Positions 33,172 to 42,915 of a DNA stretch of 64,000 bases are shown here, one piece after another. The DNA comes from Lichenostomus cassidix (taxonomy: Eukaryota; Chordata; Aves; Passeriformes; Meliphagidae): NCBI GenBank assembly GCA_008360975.2, contig CM039196.1:3844001-3908000 (forward strand), in the 5' to 3' direction. Positions within the stretch are counted from its first letter, which is position 1; each line of letters starts with the position of its first letter. Made by a program: the position numbers and the translations under genes. Under the pieces are notes generated by a model. It saw only the letters and a list, made by a program, of their open reading frames with translations. It had not been told where the DNA came from and did no database searches.

Positions 33172-34990
33172 GCTGAGGGCGGCGGGGGCAGCGCTGCTGC
33201 GGCCCCGACCCGGGCCGGCCCCGGCCGCGGCGGGCTACCACAAGAAGGTGAGGGGCGAGCGGGACACGGGGAGGGGCGGGGGGACGCAGGGTGGTCCTCG
33301 CTGACGTGGTGTCTCGGCAGGTGGTGGATCACTACGAGAACCCGCGCAACGTCGGCTCGCTCGACCGCAATGCCAAGAACGTGGGCACCGGCCTGGTGGG
33401 CGCCCCGGCCTGCGGCGATGTCATGAAGCTGCAGGTGACCTTGGGGACCCGCTGGCACCTGGGTGGGGTCCCATGGGGCTGTTGTGAGGGTTAAACCTGC
33501 CCGTGTCCCCTCAGGGGACAGCAGGGGTTGCCCTCACGGCCGCCCTGCCCTATGCCCGGGGCAGGGCCAGTCCCGCTACTCGGGGAGAGCTAGCCGAGCT
33601 GAACCGGGCGCTGAAGTGTCACCAAAATGTTCCCGCAGGTGGAAGTGGACGAGAACGGCAGGATTGTGGATGCTCGCTTCAAAACCTTCGGCTGTGGCTC
33701 GGCCATCGCCTCCAGCTCGCTGGCCACCGAGTGGGTCAAAGGGAAAACGGTGAGGAAGCTTCAGGAAAAGCTTCAGAGCTTCCAAAGTGCATATGTTCGC
33801 TGTTGGGATCATGTAGGAAGTGCTGGCCAGGGAATCCCTGCACTCTTTGTGCTGTAGAAGCAACTGTCAAGGCTTCAGTTGTAGGGCAATAATTGTCTTT
33901 TTCAACAACTATCAGAGGATCTTTAGGGATGGAAAAGCTCTCTTAAGAACATCAAGTCCAACTGTTCCCCCAGCACTGCCAGGTCCACCACTAACTATGT
34001 CCCCAAGTGCCACATTCATATGTTCTTAAGCAAATCCAGGGACACTGATTCCACCACAGAGGTATTTGGTGACTTATGCAATGAGCAAAACCAGGCTGAT
34101 GGCAGAAGGGAAAAGACTCTCTTTAGTTGTAGAGGGTCTTTAGATCATTTAGATTGGTTTTTCTGCCAGCAGTAAATGCACCTCTGTGTTGTGATAGAGA
34201 ATCAGCAGACTCAGAGCAGCCCAAGTGGGGACAGTCTGTGACATTGATACATCAGTCAGACATTCCTTAATTCTCACATCCTTCAGTACCCTGGGCAGCT
34301 GAGAGGATCTTCCCTGTGGATTTTGCTGGCTCTGGATCATTAAACCCTCTTAGCAAACACAAACAGCAGAGCCCATGACCACCTCTGCCTGTGTTTCAGG
34401 TTGACGAAGCACTGAAAATCAAGAACACAGATATTGCCAAGGAACTCTGCCTTCCCCCTGTCAAACTGCACTGCTCCAGTAAGTAAAAACCCTGGATCTC
34501 AGAGGGGTGCTCTGGGAATAGCACAGATGCTTCTGGATGCTGTTTTCCAAATAATTTTTGCATGACCTTGTCCTTAAGAGAAACTTGATGTTCAGAATTC
34601 AGGGTTAATTCAAGAGTTTTCAATTATCTTCAATATTTTGGAGCCTGTGGCTCAGCAGACTCGTAATAAATTATAAGATTCTGGGTTATATTATTATCTG
34701 AAGTTCTATTACATGAATTCAGCATTACAGGAATTCAGCATTTTAGGAATTCTCTTCTGATTCTACTCCTAAGACCAATCTGTGCTGCTGGTCCTGTTTG
34801 CTCACTGCTGCCTGCTCTTGTTTTTAGCTCATCTTCTGTCCTAAAACCCCTTGAATTGTCCTTAAAATCCTCTTTTTTTTTTTTCCACTCTGCAGTGCTG
34901 GCTGAAGACGCCATCAAGGCCGCCTTGGCTGACTACAAACTGAAGCAGGATTCCAACAAAGAATCCGACAAAAAAGCCGACAATGCCTGA
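33164..34990 (+). CDS. ISCU: ISCU: mitochondrial iron-sulfur cluster assembly scaffold, five exons
   Basis: Joins 33164-33247, 33321-33434, 33639-33749, 34400-34478 and 34896-34990 (483 nt, 160 aa; human long form 167). ISCU receives sulfur from NFS1 and iron with frataxin's help to build [2Fe-2S] clusters in the mitochondrial matrix. An Arg/Ala-rich presequence of about 24 residues precedes [18 protein letters not shown]. Ligand residues are intact: Cys59 and Asp61 in [10 protein letters not shown], Cys85 in [11 protein letters not shown], His127 and Cys128 in KLHCSM (human 69, 71, 95, 137, 138). Met130 corresponds to human Met140. The C-terminal helix [18 protein letters not shown] is complete. 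Exons 4 and 5 share a split Met codon. Intron 1 is only 73 nt. Confidence 0.97.
33912..34070 (-). mobile_element. CR1 LINE tail fragment in ISCU intron 3
   Basis: Antisense CR1 pattern: catcaagtccaactgttccc followed by ccagcactgccaggtccacc, then tgtccccaagtgccacattc. Truncated at both ends. Confidence 0.75.
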
Positions 34991-35560
34991 GCTGCCCGCG
35001 GCGCTTTTCCCTCCTCCCTCCTCACTTTGCAGTGCAATTCCCGAGCTGTAGCAGGACCCTGTGCACTACTCAAGCTGTAAGATACGCACAAGTTACGCAC
35101 AACTTGTCCCTGTGGTGTCCAGCCACTCCATAGTGCTCACACGGCCGGGATGGGGGCTCCTTGTCCCCTCGGGAATGCCGCGGGAAGACTCTGCTCCGGA
35201 GACAAAACCCCGCTGTCCGGTACTGGAAGGGCTGCACTTTCATTTTTTTTTGGGGGAAGATGTCTAGTTTTGCCTAATACTTTATGGAATTTAGTGGGAA
35301 GCGTTGCCTTGGTGTGGATGTGTGTGTGAGAGCTGTCGGGCTCCCCCTGGCTCTGGCTGCGTCGGGGTTGGTTTTGTAATCCGGGGGCAAATTCCTGCTC
35401 TTGGAATTCTGGGACCCTTTGCAGGTGCCAAAGGGAAAAGTGACCAGGAAACAGTGGTGGTTTCTGCTCCCATCCTGTCATCACTTAGTTTTTTGAAGCT
35501 TTTTTGAGGAACAGCCTGAATTTTGGGGTGTTTTCTCTAAGAATTCCACCTTTGCACACA
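34991..35560 (+). other. ISCU: ISCU 3'UTR, end not resolved
   Basis: Follows the TGA at 34988-34990. No AATAAA or ATTAAA hexamer was found before the opposing TMEM119 transcript, so a variant signal must be used. The limits given are approximate. Confidence 0.45.
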
Positions 35561-35579
35561 CCAGGTGCTCTGTTAGACT

Positions 35580-35685
35580 TGTAAATCCTGGCCTAGAGGA
35601 AGGTGTCCCTGCCCAAGGAAGGGGTTTGCAACTGGATGAGCTTTAAGGTCCCTTCCAACCCAAACCACTCCAGGATTCTCTAAAA
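35580..35685 (+). mobile_element. CR1 LINE 3'-tail fragment, sense orientation
   Basis: Reads gaggaaggtgtccctgccca and, further on, ttaaggtcccttccaaccca followed by aaccactccaggattct, the sense CR1 tail. It lies downstream of ISCU. Confidence 0.75.
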
Positions 35686-36540
35686 TGCACCCTAAGACTG
35701 GAATCCCAGTGGGAAATAGCAGAGCTGGAATCCAGAGCTGAAGGGGAGATCCCAGAGTTCCTCTTTTCCAGGGAGGTGTTTCTAAAACAAGCAGACAACA
35801 CACTGGGAAACTTCACTTTTTTTGCCTTCTAATCCCCCACAAAACACCTCACTTCCCATTTTACCTACCGAGGGTGTTGTTAAACATTTAAAACCGCATT
35901 TAAAAAACAATTGTGTCATTCTGCTCCATCTGGGCGCTAAATATTTGTCATTTTCAACATAGAAGTCACACGTTGCTGCTGAGTTTGTCACTCACAAGAT
36001 CCCTCTTGTGGTCCCTCAGCTCCTGACACCCTCCTGCAGCAAGGAACATGCCTCACTCCCAGGGAACAATCCTGCTATTTCCCAGTTTAAAAAGAAAATC
36101 AGGGAAACTTCACATAATCAGCTCTTTCGGTGGCACTGTCTTCCAAAGGCTGACCTGAGGCAGGGATGTGATGGGATAAAACACAGGGATACAGGAACAG
36201 GAGGTTGCAAGGATACAGGGATGTGGAATTGTGCTGCTTTTGAGGCAGAACAGCCTCTCTCACCTTCCAAGTTTCCCTGCTGTCCCCACTGGAGCAGCTG
36301 CACTTCAGTGCCATGGCCACAGCCCCCCCTTTGGCCCTCCACCCACAGCTGTGGGGACAAGATAAAGGTTTCCTGGAAGGGCACGTGATGTGCTGGTCTG
36401 GGGGGTGATAACGTCCTCCCCAGGGCTCTACCACCCCTGGAGCCCAATCCAGCTGTGCCCCAGTGCCCCTGGAGGAGCAAAGGGACACCGGGACTGTCCC
36501 CTGGCCACCCCACAGCTGCAGAGACACACGGGAGAGGAGC
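35686..36540. other. Spacer between the convergent ISCU and TMEM119 genes
   Basis: No gene, RNA or clear repeat was recognised. The ISCU transcript may extend partly into it. Confidence 0.5.
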
Positions 36541-36555
36541 TGCATGGAGAAAATG

Positions 36556-36561
36556 TTTATT
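36556..36561 (-). terminator. TMEM119: TMEM119 poly(A) signal AATAAA
   Basis: TTTATT on the plus strand, about 560 bases past the TMEM119 stop. It is the only canonical hexamer on this strand in the expected interval. Confidence 0.65.
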
Positions 36562-37123
36562 TCTAGCTGAAGGGGTTCAGGAGATGAGGCAAAAATCCAG
36601 CTGGGCTCTGGGGTGAAAGGGAGAGGAGGGTCCTTGTCCCTAAATCCTCATCCCTCCTCCCCTCAGGTGGCCATGGACAAAGCTGACCTGTGTCCTACAA
36701 ACCTCCAGCCCTGGTCCCATCGCTCTTCCCAGAGGGACACAGCTCCCAGCCAGGCATCCAACACAGACCAGGATGCTGCTGATCATTAAAATAACATTTG
36801 GGAGAAAGCTGGTGGCACAGTGGGGGCAGAGCTGGAGCTGGGGGGATGCACCCACCCAGTGCCAGGGGTGGGATAAGCCCCTTGGGCAGCAGGAGCCAGG
36901 GCTGACAGCATTCCAGTGCTGGGGAAAACAACCAGCTGGCAAATCCCCCCACGGCTTTGCCACAGCATCCCATCAGCACGAGGGTCTGGGGGAATTGGGG
37001 AGGAATGGGATCTTCATCGGGGCTTCCTTGAGCCACCACGTACATACAGAGCCTGATCCACCATGTCCATCGTGTGTCCCGAGCCGGCAGCTCCTCAGGC
37101 TTGCCCAGGACCATGTCCCAGCC
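36562..37123 (-). other. TMEM119: TMEM119 3'UTR
   Basis: Sequence between the TMEM119 stop and its poly(A) signal. No competing coding signal was recognised. Confidence 0.65.
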
Positions 37124-37870
37124 TCAGATTCCAGACGGGGCCTGGGAGCCATCCTGGGATGCCTCGGGGTTCTCCTTGCCTCCCGCTGCACCCGCCGCTT
37201 CCTCTGCGCCTGCATTTTGGGCAGGGGGTTTGGGTTGCTCATCCCCCAGCTTCTTCTTTCCTTCTTCCTCTTCCTCCTCCTCCTGAGGGGAATTCTGCTC
37301 AGGCCGAGCCCCGTTGGCCAGCGGCGCCTTGGGAGGGGATTTGAGGTTCTGGGCAGCAGCCAGGATGTCCGCCTGGAGCTGCCGGCCACCATCCAGCGGC
37401 TCCTCCTCGCCGGCCTCGGCGGCTTTCTCGGGCACCTCGCTGAACGCCCGCGCTCCCCCCGACTTGTCCCGCTCATCCACGTATTTCTTCTTGGGAAAGG
37501 ACGAGGGGTAGTAGGCGGAGGCCTTGTGCTTCTGCCGCACGATGATGGCGGCGCAGATGATGAAGAGGAGCACGAAGGACAGCGAGCCCACCACCACCAC
37601 CAGCAGAAGGTACTCCTTGAAGAAGTCCACCAGCCCGTCCAGCACGCCCGGCGCCGAGCTGTTGGTCACCGTGGTCCCTGGCATGTCCCCCACCGTGGGG
37701 CTGATCCGGGGGGTCACGGGCTGGACGGGCAGCGTGGCCGACGCCTCGTCGCCATCCCCGCTGCCCGCGGTGTCCGGCAGCACCGGGCGGTGCCGGGGAG
37801 CTGCCGCCTGTGCCGGGGCCACCGCCAGCAGTGCCAAGAGCAGCAGCCACGTGCCCATGGCCGAGCCCAT
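37124..37870 (-). CDS. TMEM119: TMEM119: single-pass membrane protein, single coding exon
   Basis: Encodes 248 aa (human 283). TMEM119 is a type I membrane protein of osteoblasts and, in mammals, the standard marker of resident microglia. It has a signal peptide (about residues 1-23), a short Ser/Pro/Thr-rich ectodomain with a possible N-glycosylation sequon at Asn70, and a membrane segment at about 87-111. The conserved core FPKKKYVDERDKSG and the preceding ASAYYPSS follow the membrane. RAFSEVP and RQLQADILAAAQNLKSP are the other conserved blocks. The tail contains seven Glu in a row (197-203) and Ala/Gly-rich sequence unlike the mammalian tail. The exon begins at acceptor ccccag|gtcccc (37891). 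The start MGSAMGTWLL gives the best signal peptide; the second Met, at residue 5, is an alternative. Confidence 0.93.
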   Translation of the reverse strand: MGSAMGTWLLLLALLAVAPAQAAAPRHRPVLPDTAGSGDGDEASATLPVQPVTPRISPTVGDMPGTTVTNSSAPGVLDGLVDFFKEYLLLVVVVGSLSFVLLFIICAAIIVRQKHKASAYYPSSFPKKKYVDERDKSGGARAFSEVPEKAAEAGEEEPLDGGRQLQADILAAAQNLKSPPKAPLANGARPEQNSPQEEEEEEEGKKKLGDEQPKPPAQNAGAEEAAGAAGGKENPEASQDGSQAPSGI

Positions 37871-37891
37871 CCCGGGATTCGTGCAGGGGAC

Positions 37892-39700
37892 CTGGGGGAT
37901 GGAGAGGGGAGGGGGATGCATTAATAGGCAAACAGAGCAAGCCCTTCCCAAAGCCAGCCCCCACCCACCTAAATTTCCTTATGGAAGTAGAAAGGCAGCT
38001 CCGGTTTTCTCGCCCTGACGGAGTGAGGGGCTCTGCTTGTTTTCCAAGGGTGCAGCTGGAAGCCAGCTGGGTGGGATTGCTCAAGGCCAGGGGACCGGGG
38101 CTGCTGCCAGCACCCGGCTCCAGACAGCGGTCATTTGGCCGATTAGAGAATTCCTGAAAAATGGAGGTTTGCAGTGGAAACTTTGACACAGGCGACGCTA
38201 AAAGGGGCCGGGCCTGGAGCAAGAGGCATTTCCCAACCGCCCGGCCCGGACCGTTAATTCCCAGCTGGAGCAGCGCTAAAAATAGTTTGGGGCAGGATTT
38301 CGCCCCAGTGCCACCATGGTGGTTGAATGGAGCCAGGATGGGGCATGGGACAAAGGGGCAGCCCCAGAGCTGGGGTGCAGGGAATGGGGGTGCCAGAGTG
38401 TCCCTGGTGAAGGGGGAAGGCCAGCTCTTTCCCCGTGCTGTGCTCCTTGCCCGGATGGGGCTGGATCTGCCCCCATTCCACAGCCACAGAGTGCTGCAGG
38501 ACACGGGACACGCGTTCCCACCCTGGAGCAGTGACCGGGGTGAGCCCCTGGCTGGGCTCTGCACCCCATGGGATTCGGGAGAGGGACGTGACTGTCCCCA
38601 CCAGGTCGTGACGCGTTCCCGAGGGACATCAACGCGTGCCGCGCCACGTAACGCCATCGAGCCGGTCCCAGGGCTCTTCCCCTCCGCACGGCTCCGTGGG
38701 GAGGTCTCGGGAAACAGCTCCCCAGGTCCATCAGGGAGCATCCCCCATGACCATTCCCCAACCTCAGGCCCCCCAAATCCCAACCTGCATCCCATTTTGC
38801 CCCCCAAACAAACCCAAGCCAGCAGCTCTGCAGATCGGGAGAGACTCCAGCAGCAAAGTTTGGCTTCCAGGCTCTTTCCCGGCTGCACAATCTGGTTTCC
38901 ATTAATCCAGAGCAAACAAACGGCAGCGGAGGTGGGAGGTTCCCCCAGACCCCCGACCCTCCCGGCTCCCCATGGGTGCTGCTGTGGCTGTAGGGTCACA
39001 GCACTGACCAGCACTGGGAGAATGAAGGGTTTGGAGGGCTGGGATGAACTCCTTCATCGTCCCCTTCCCCGCAGACAGGGGCCCCTCGGCGGGAAAGAGG
39101 TCCTGGGATGGGGATGGCAGCAATTCCCCATCTGGAATCGGAGCTAAGGAGCAGCCACAGCCATGGAGGGGCTGAGCAAAGCCCAAAGCAGTGCCAAGAG
39201 CAGGGCCTGGCACCATGGGCATCGCCAGCCCTCCATCCCAATCCCATTCCAGCCCCATCCTCGTCCACCCCCAGACCCACAGCACATCCCTGGCTTCGCT
39301 TCCCTCTGCTTCCCAACCCTTCCAGAAATTCACAATTTTGTCCATTCCTGCCTGGAAATGCAGCCATGTGGCTGACTCCATCCCGTGTCCCGCCGTGGGG
39401 AACATGCCCAGCACTCACCACAGCACCCCCGGCTGTGGGACAGCCTGTGCCCTGCTCCAGAGCCGCCCCAAAATTGGGGAGCAGCCTGGCACAGCCGGAG
39501 CGATCCTCACCTCACCCGCAGCCGGCGGGAGGCAGCCGGGAAGACGGGATCTGTCCCACACACCTCGAGCCCCTTTCTGCTGCCTGCTGGGATGGAGCCT
39601 CCTCCTTCTCCCTCTTCTCCTCCTCCTCCTTCTCCTCCTCCTCCTCCTGCGTCGCAGCCCAGGACCAGCTTGTTCTCATTAGGGCCGGGATGGGGAGGGG
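37892..39700 (-). promoter_or_regulatory. TMEM119: TMEM119 upstream region, untranslated exon 1 not resolved
   Basis: The coding exon has a clear acceptor, so an upstream non-coding exon must exist. Candidate donors on the minus strand are gctgtg|gtgagt (about 39419) and a gtgagg pair near 39508. A purine-rich (GGA)n tract lies at about 39600-39652. A perfect MEF2-type site CTAAAAATAG lies at 38276-38285. The exact promoter is not determined. Confidence 0.4.
39600..39652. repeat. (TCC)n / (GGA)n simple repeat
   Basis: Interrupted tcctcctcttctcctcc-type run, purine-rich on the minus strand. Confidence 0.8.
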
Positions 39701-40681
39701 GTGTGGGAGGCCAGGGAAGGGCAGGCAGCCCCCAGCCCCCTCCCAGATGAAATCCAGCTGGGGCTGAGGGTGTTTCCTGGCTTATCCCGTCAGCAAAGGA
39801 ACCCTGACGCCCCCCATCATCAAACCCGGAAGGGGCCATATTTTGGGGTGCACGTGGGGATGGAGGTCACACAGGGGATTGTTGCAAAGATGTTTTTATC
39901 CACAAACATGGGGCAAAGCCCCATCTGAGGGGCATGATGAGGGATGTGGGCTCGGTGCCCTGGCATTATCGAGGCAGTGGGGCAAACAGGGCTTGGGACT
40001 CTCCACCCTAAATTCAGGAGAACATTTCCTAAACATCCCAGCCTGGAAATGCTCTGGCCTGAGCACCTCTGCCTCGGGATCCAGGCAGGGACACAGGCAG
40101 GGATCCCCGTGCTTCCCCAGACAAATGCAGCAGCCGCTCAGCTCCCCGGGTCCTGGTCTCCAGTCTGGGTGTCTGGAGGCATCGCCTGGCCCCCCCAGAG
40201 CTCCGTCTCCCCCTGCCCTGGTCCCCTCGGCCTGGCCTGAGGTTGCTCAAGAGGCTGCAGCCGCTGCGTGACCTCATCCTGTTGCTATTTTCCTCTGCTC
40301 CTCCCTGGGGACTTTCCAGACCCCCCAAAAAGCCATGGCCAGCGCCCGGGGACCGTGACCCCCGCGGGGTGGGGGGCGAGGGATTCTGTCCCCCCAGCCG
40401 GAGGGGAGCTGGCGCCGTTGGGGTTTCTCCGGCGGCGTCGCGGCTCCCCGAAATAACGGCCCCGTCCGTCTGGCTGCTCCCAGCAGCTGCTGGGGCGGCT
40501 TTTCCCGGCCTTAAGTGCTCAGTGATGAAATCTTAGAGGGGAAGGGGGAAAGGCGAGGGGAGGCCGGGGGCGAGGGCGGCCTGGAGGAGTTCCAGCAGCA
40601 TCCGGCGCTGCTCCTGCAGCCCAGGTGGGGATGGGGCTGAGATTCCTCCTCCGGTGCACTCAGTGATGTCGACCTTGGGCG

Positions 40682-40930
40682 ACATTGTCCAGGGTCTTGT
40701 CTCTGTCCAGACTCCTTGTCCAGGGTCCCCATTCCACCCTGCCCGAGGTCTGCATCCCACATCGTCCAGGGTTCCCATCGCTGCCCATCCAAGAGCCCCG
40801 TCCCACCCTGCCCGGGGCTCCCACCCTTCATTGCTCAGAGCCCTCATCCATCCCTGCCCAGGATTCCCCTCTGCCCAAGATCCCCATCCCTCCCTGCCCA
40901 GTGTCCCCACCCTCCCAGCTGGGATCCCCA
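40682..40930. repeat. Degenerate tandem repeat of roughly 30 bp
   Basis: Repeated variants of ccctgcccagggtccccatc run across about 250 bp. The copies are too diverged to fix the exact unit by eye. Confidence 0.6.
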
Positions 40931-41294
40931 TCCCGGTTGGCCATGCCAGCTCCCACTGGCCATTACGATGCCGTTTTTGCCTGCGGCCGGAGCGGGCCCG
41001 ACCTCTGGGAGCTGGGCAGGGCCGGGACCGCCCGGCCCCGCTGTGTAATTTGGGGCAGCAGGAACGCGGAGCCGCGCAGGGCTGGGCTCGGCGGCACAAC
41101 CCGCCCGGAGAACCGGCAATTTGAGGCATTTCAGCCTTGCTCTGCTTCTAATTTGCTTCCCTGGGCTGCGCTTTGCTGTGCCAGCAAAATACCCAGAGGG
41201 GAGCCGTCCTGCAGAGCTGCGCGAGTGAGGCGTGTGGAGCTCCATGTGCAGCGTTGGGCATGGGATTGTGCCACCCTCGGCACCGTGTCACCCA

Positions 41295-41374
41295 CCCCGT
41301 GTCACCCACCAGAGCCCGGTGCCACCCCACAGCACCCCGTGTCACCCACCCCAGCCTGGTGCCACCTCCCCGCA
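41295..41374. repeat. 40-bp tandem duplication
   Basis: Two adjacent copies beginning ccccgtgtcacccacc at 41295 and 41335, with a partial copy before them. They differ at several positions. Confidence 0.75.
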
Positions 41375-41849
41375 GGCTGCCCTCCCCCTGCCCGGCGGGA
41401 TCCCTGAGGATCCTGCTGTGACACCGCGCTGGCTTCCCGTGAATTCCTGTGCCGTGGGGTGGGCGATGGCAGCCCGACGGGACCTGCTGACTGCGCCAAA
41501 TAGGGCGATTCCCGCTCCTGGCAGCCAGCTCCCGCTCCAATGGTGGAGGGAAGTTTATCCCTGCTGGGCTCCTGCGGGGAGCACAGGGCTGGGAGAGCGG
41601 GAGCAATCCCTGGGATCTGCACGCAGCCACATCCTAAGGACACACCAGCCTCATCCTCACCTGGGACAGAGGCTGGATGAGCTGCTGTGGGGTGAAGCCA
41701 GAGGATGGGGGAATCCCTTTTCCCCCATGACTGCTTTGGCTGGCAGGGCACTGGCGTGGGGACACAGTGGGACAGAGCAGGGTGCCACCAGCAGGGAGCC
41801 AACGGCCAGGGTGTCCTGCGCGGCCATGGCCACCAGCTGTGGGTCCCCT

Positions 41850-41960
41850 GGCCCGGCTGAGTCACCTATAAACATTTACATTCACAGCCGGAGCGGGGCT
41901 GTGCAGCTGCCAAGATCCAGATGGAAAATATCCCAAGCACAGCATGAATGTAAACAAGCA
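41850..41960. promoter_or_regulatory. Candidate enhancer with AP-1 and forkhead-type sites
   Basis: Contains TGAGTCA (41858-41864), TATAAACATTTACA just after it, and TGTAAACA (41949-41956), a consensus forkhead site. This patch is less GC-rich than its surroundings. Regulatory activity is inference only. Confidence 0.3.
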
Positions 41961-42790
41961 GCAGGGCCGGGATGCAGGTGAGTGACCACGCTGGCAATTG
42001 CCCCAGACAGACACCCTAGAGTGGCCTTCGAGGAGGCTGAGAGCTTGGAGATGTGGGGAAGGGGATATGGGGATGTGGGAATGGGGTGGGAGGGCATGGG
42101 TAGGGATGGAGAGATGGGGATATTGCGCCTGGCCACAGCAGGGATGGGGATGTGGGGTGGGGCCTGGCTGGAGCAAGAATGGAAAAATGGGGACACCGAG
42201 CCTGGCAGGACAGAGTCAGTCCTGGGCCATTTCTGCTCCCCCAGGGCCAGTTGGTGGCCTGAGGAGCAACTGACATCTGTCTGAGCGGATGAAACGGTAG
42301 GACCTTCGTTGGCCACTCATGATTTGCTCTTCCCATTCGCAGCCCCAGCCAGGCAGAGAGAGCCAGGGCCAGCACTTCTGGAAGAGCCTGAGACCCTGCG
42401 GCCACCGTTCGGCCCCGGGGCTGAGCACCTGACAGGCAGCGGCGGCTCCGGAGGTGTCCCCGCCTCGCTGCAGCGACCGCAGGCAGGAACACGTTGCGCC
42501 ACGAGCACAGCCGTCCCTGTCCCCCGGAATTTCCGCCCCGTCCCCACCGCCCTTCCAGCTCCCACGAGGCCGAAGCCACGCGGGGCTGCGGTTCCGTGCC
42601 CAAAGTCGCAGGGTCTGGTCCCTGCCCAGCGAGAGGTGCCCGCGGGTTTCGTTTCTGCTCCCCCAGGGGGTTGAGGGGGAGGATGGAGAAGCGAAATTTT
42701 TGGCAGCAGGATGTGGGCAGGCGGCGGGGAGGGGAGGGGGCTGCCAGATACCTTCCCCGCCAGGAAGAGACCACCATGTCCGGGTAACAC

Positions 42791-42796
42791 TTTAAT
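42791..42796 (-). terminator. SELPLG: SELPLG poly(A) signal ATTAAA
   Basis: TTTAAT on the plus strand, about 120 bases past the SELPLG stop. It implies a very short 3'UTR of about 140 nt. No canonical AATAAA was seen nearby. Confidence 0.5.
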
Positions 42797-42915
42797 GGGA
42801 TGCGCTAAGGGAGGAGCGGCTCCGTCCCACCGGCCCGAGCTAAAACCCCGGGGGACAGGAGCGCCCTGTCCGCCGCTCCAGCGGGGCTGTGGGATGCAGG
42901 AGCCATCCCTGGGGC

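Larger units (their letters stand above)
32400..33320. promoter_or_regulatory. Bidirectional CpG-island promoter of SART3 and ISCU
   Basis: The two start codons are 577 bases apart and point away from each other. The interval is dense in CpG and GC boxes. Near ISCU there are tandem gggggcgtgg-type boxes (about 33085-33105) and a TATA box (TATAAA, 33124-33129). Both start codons sit in AAGATGGCGGC, a YY1-type motif. A shared promoter for two housekeeping genes agrees with the human arrangement. Confidence 0.85.
39700..42780. other. Intergenic DNA between TMEM119 and SELPLG
   Basis: No gene was recognised. Features seen are degenerate tandem repeats at about 40682-40930, a 40-bp duplication at 41295-41374, and a patch with AP-1 and forkhead-type sites at 41850-41960. 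The many long frames reflect high GC and low stop density. Confidence 0.5.

Noticed and set aside
37473..39014. 513-codon minus-strand open frame across the TMEM119 exon start
   Set aside because: It uses a different frame from TMEM119 inside that exon and crosses a splice acceptor. GC-rich DNA with few stops explains it.
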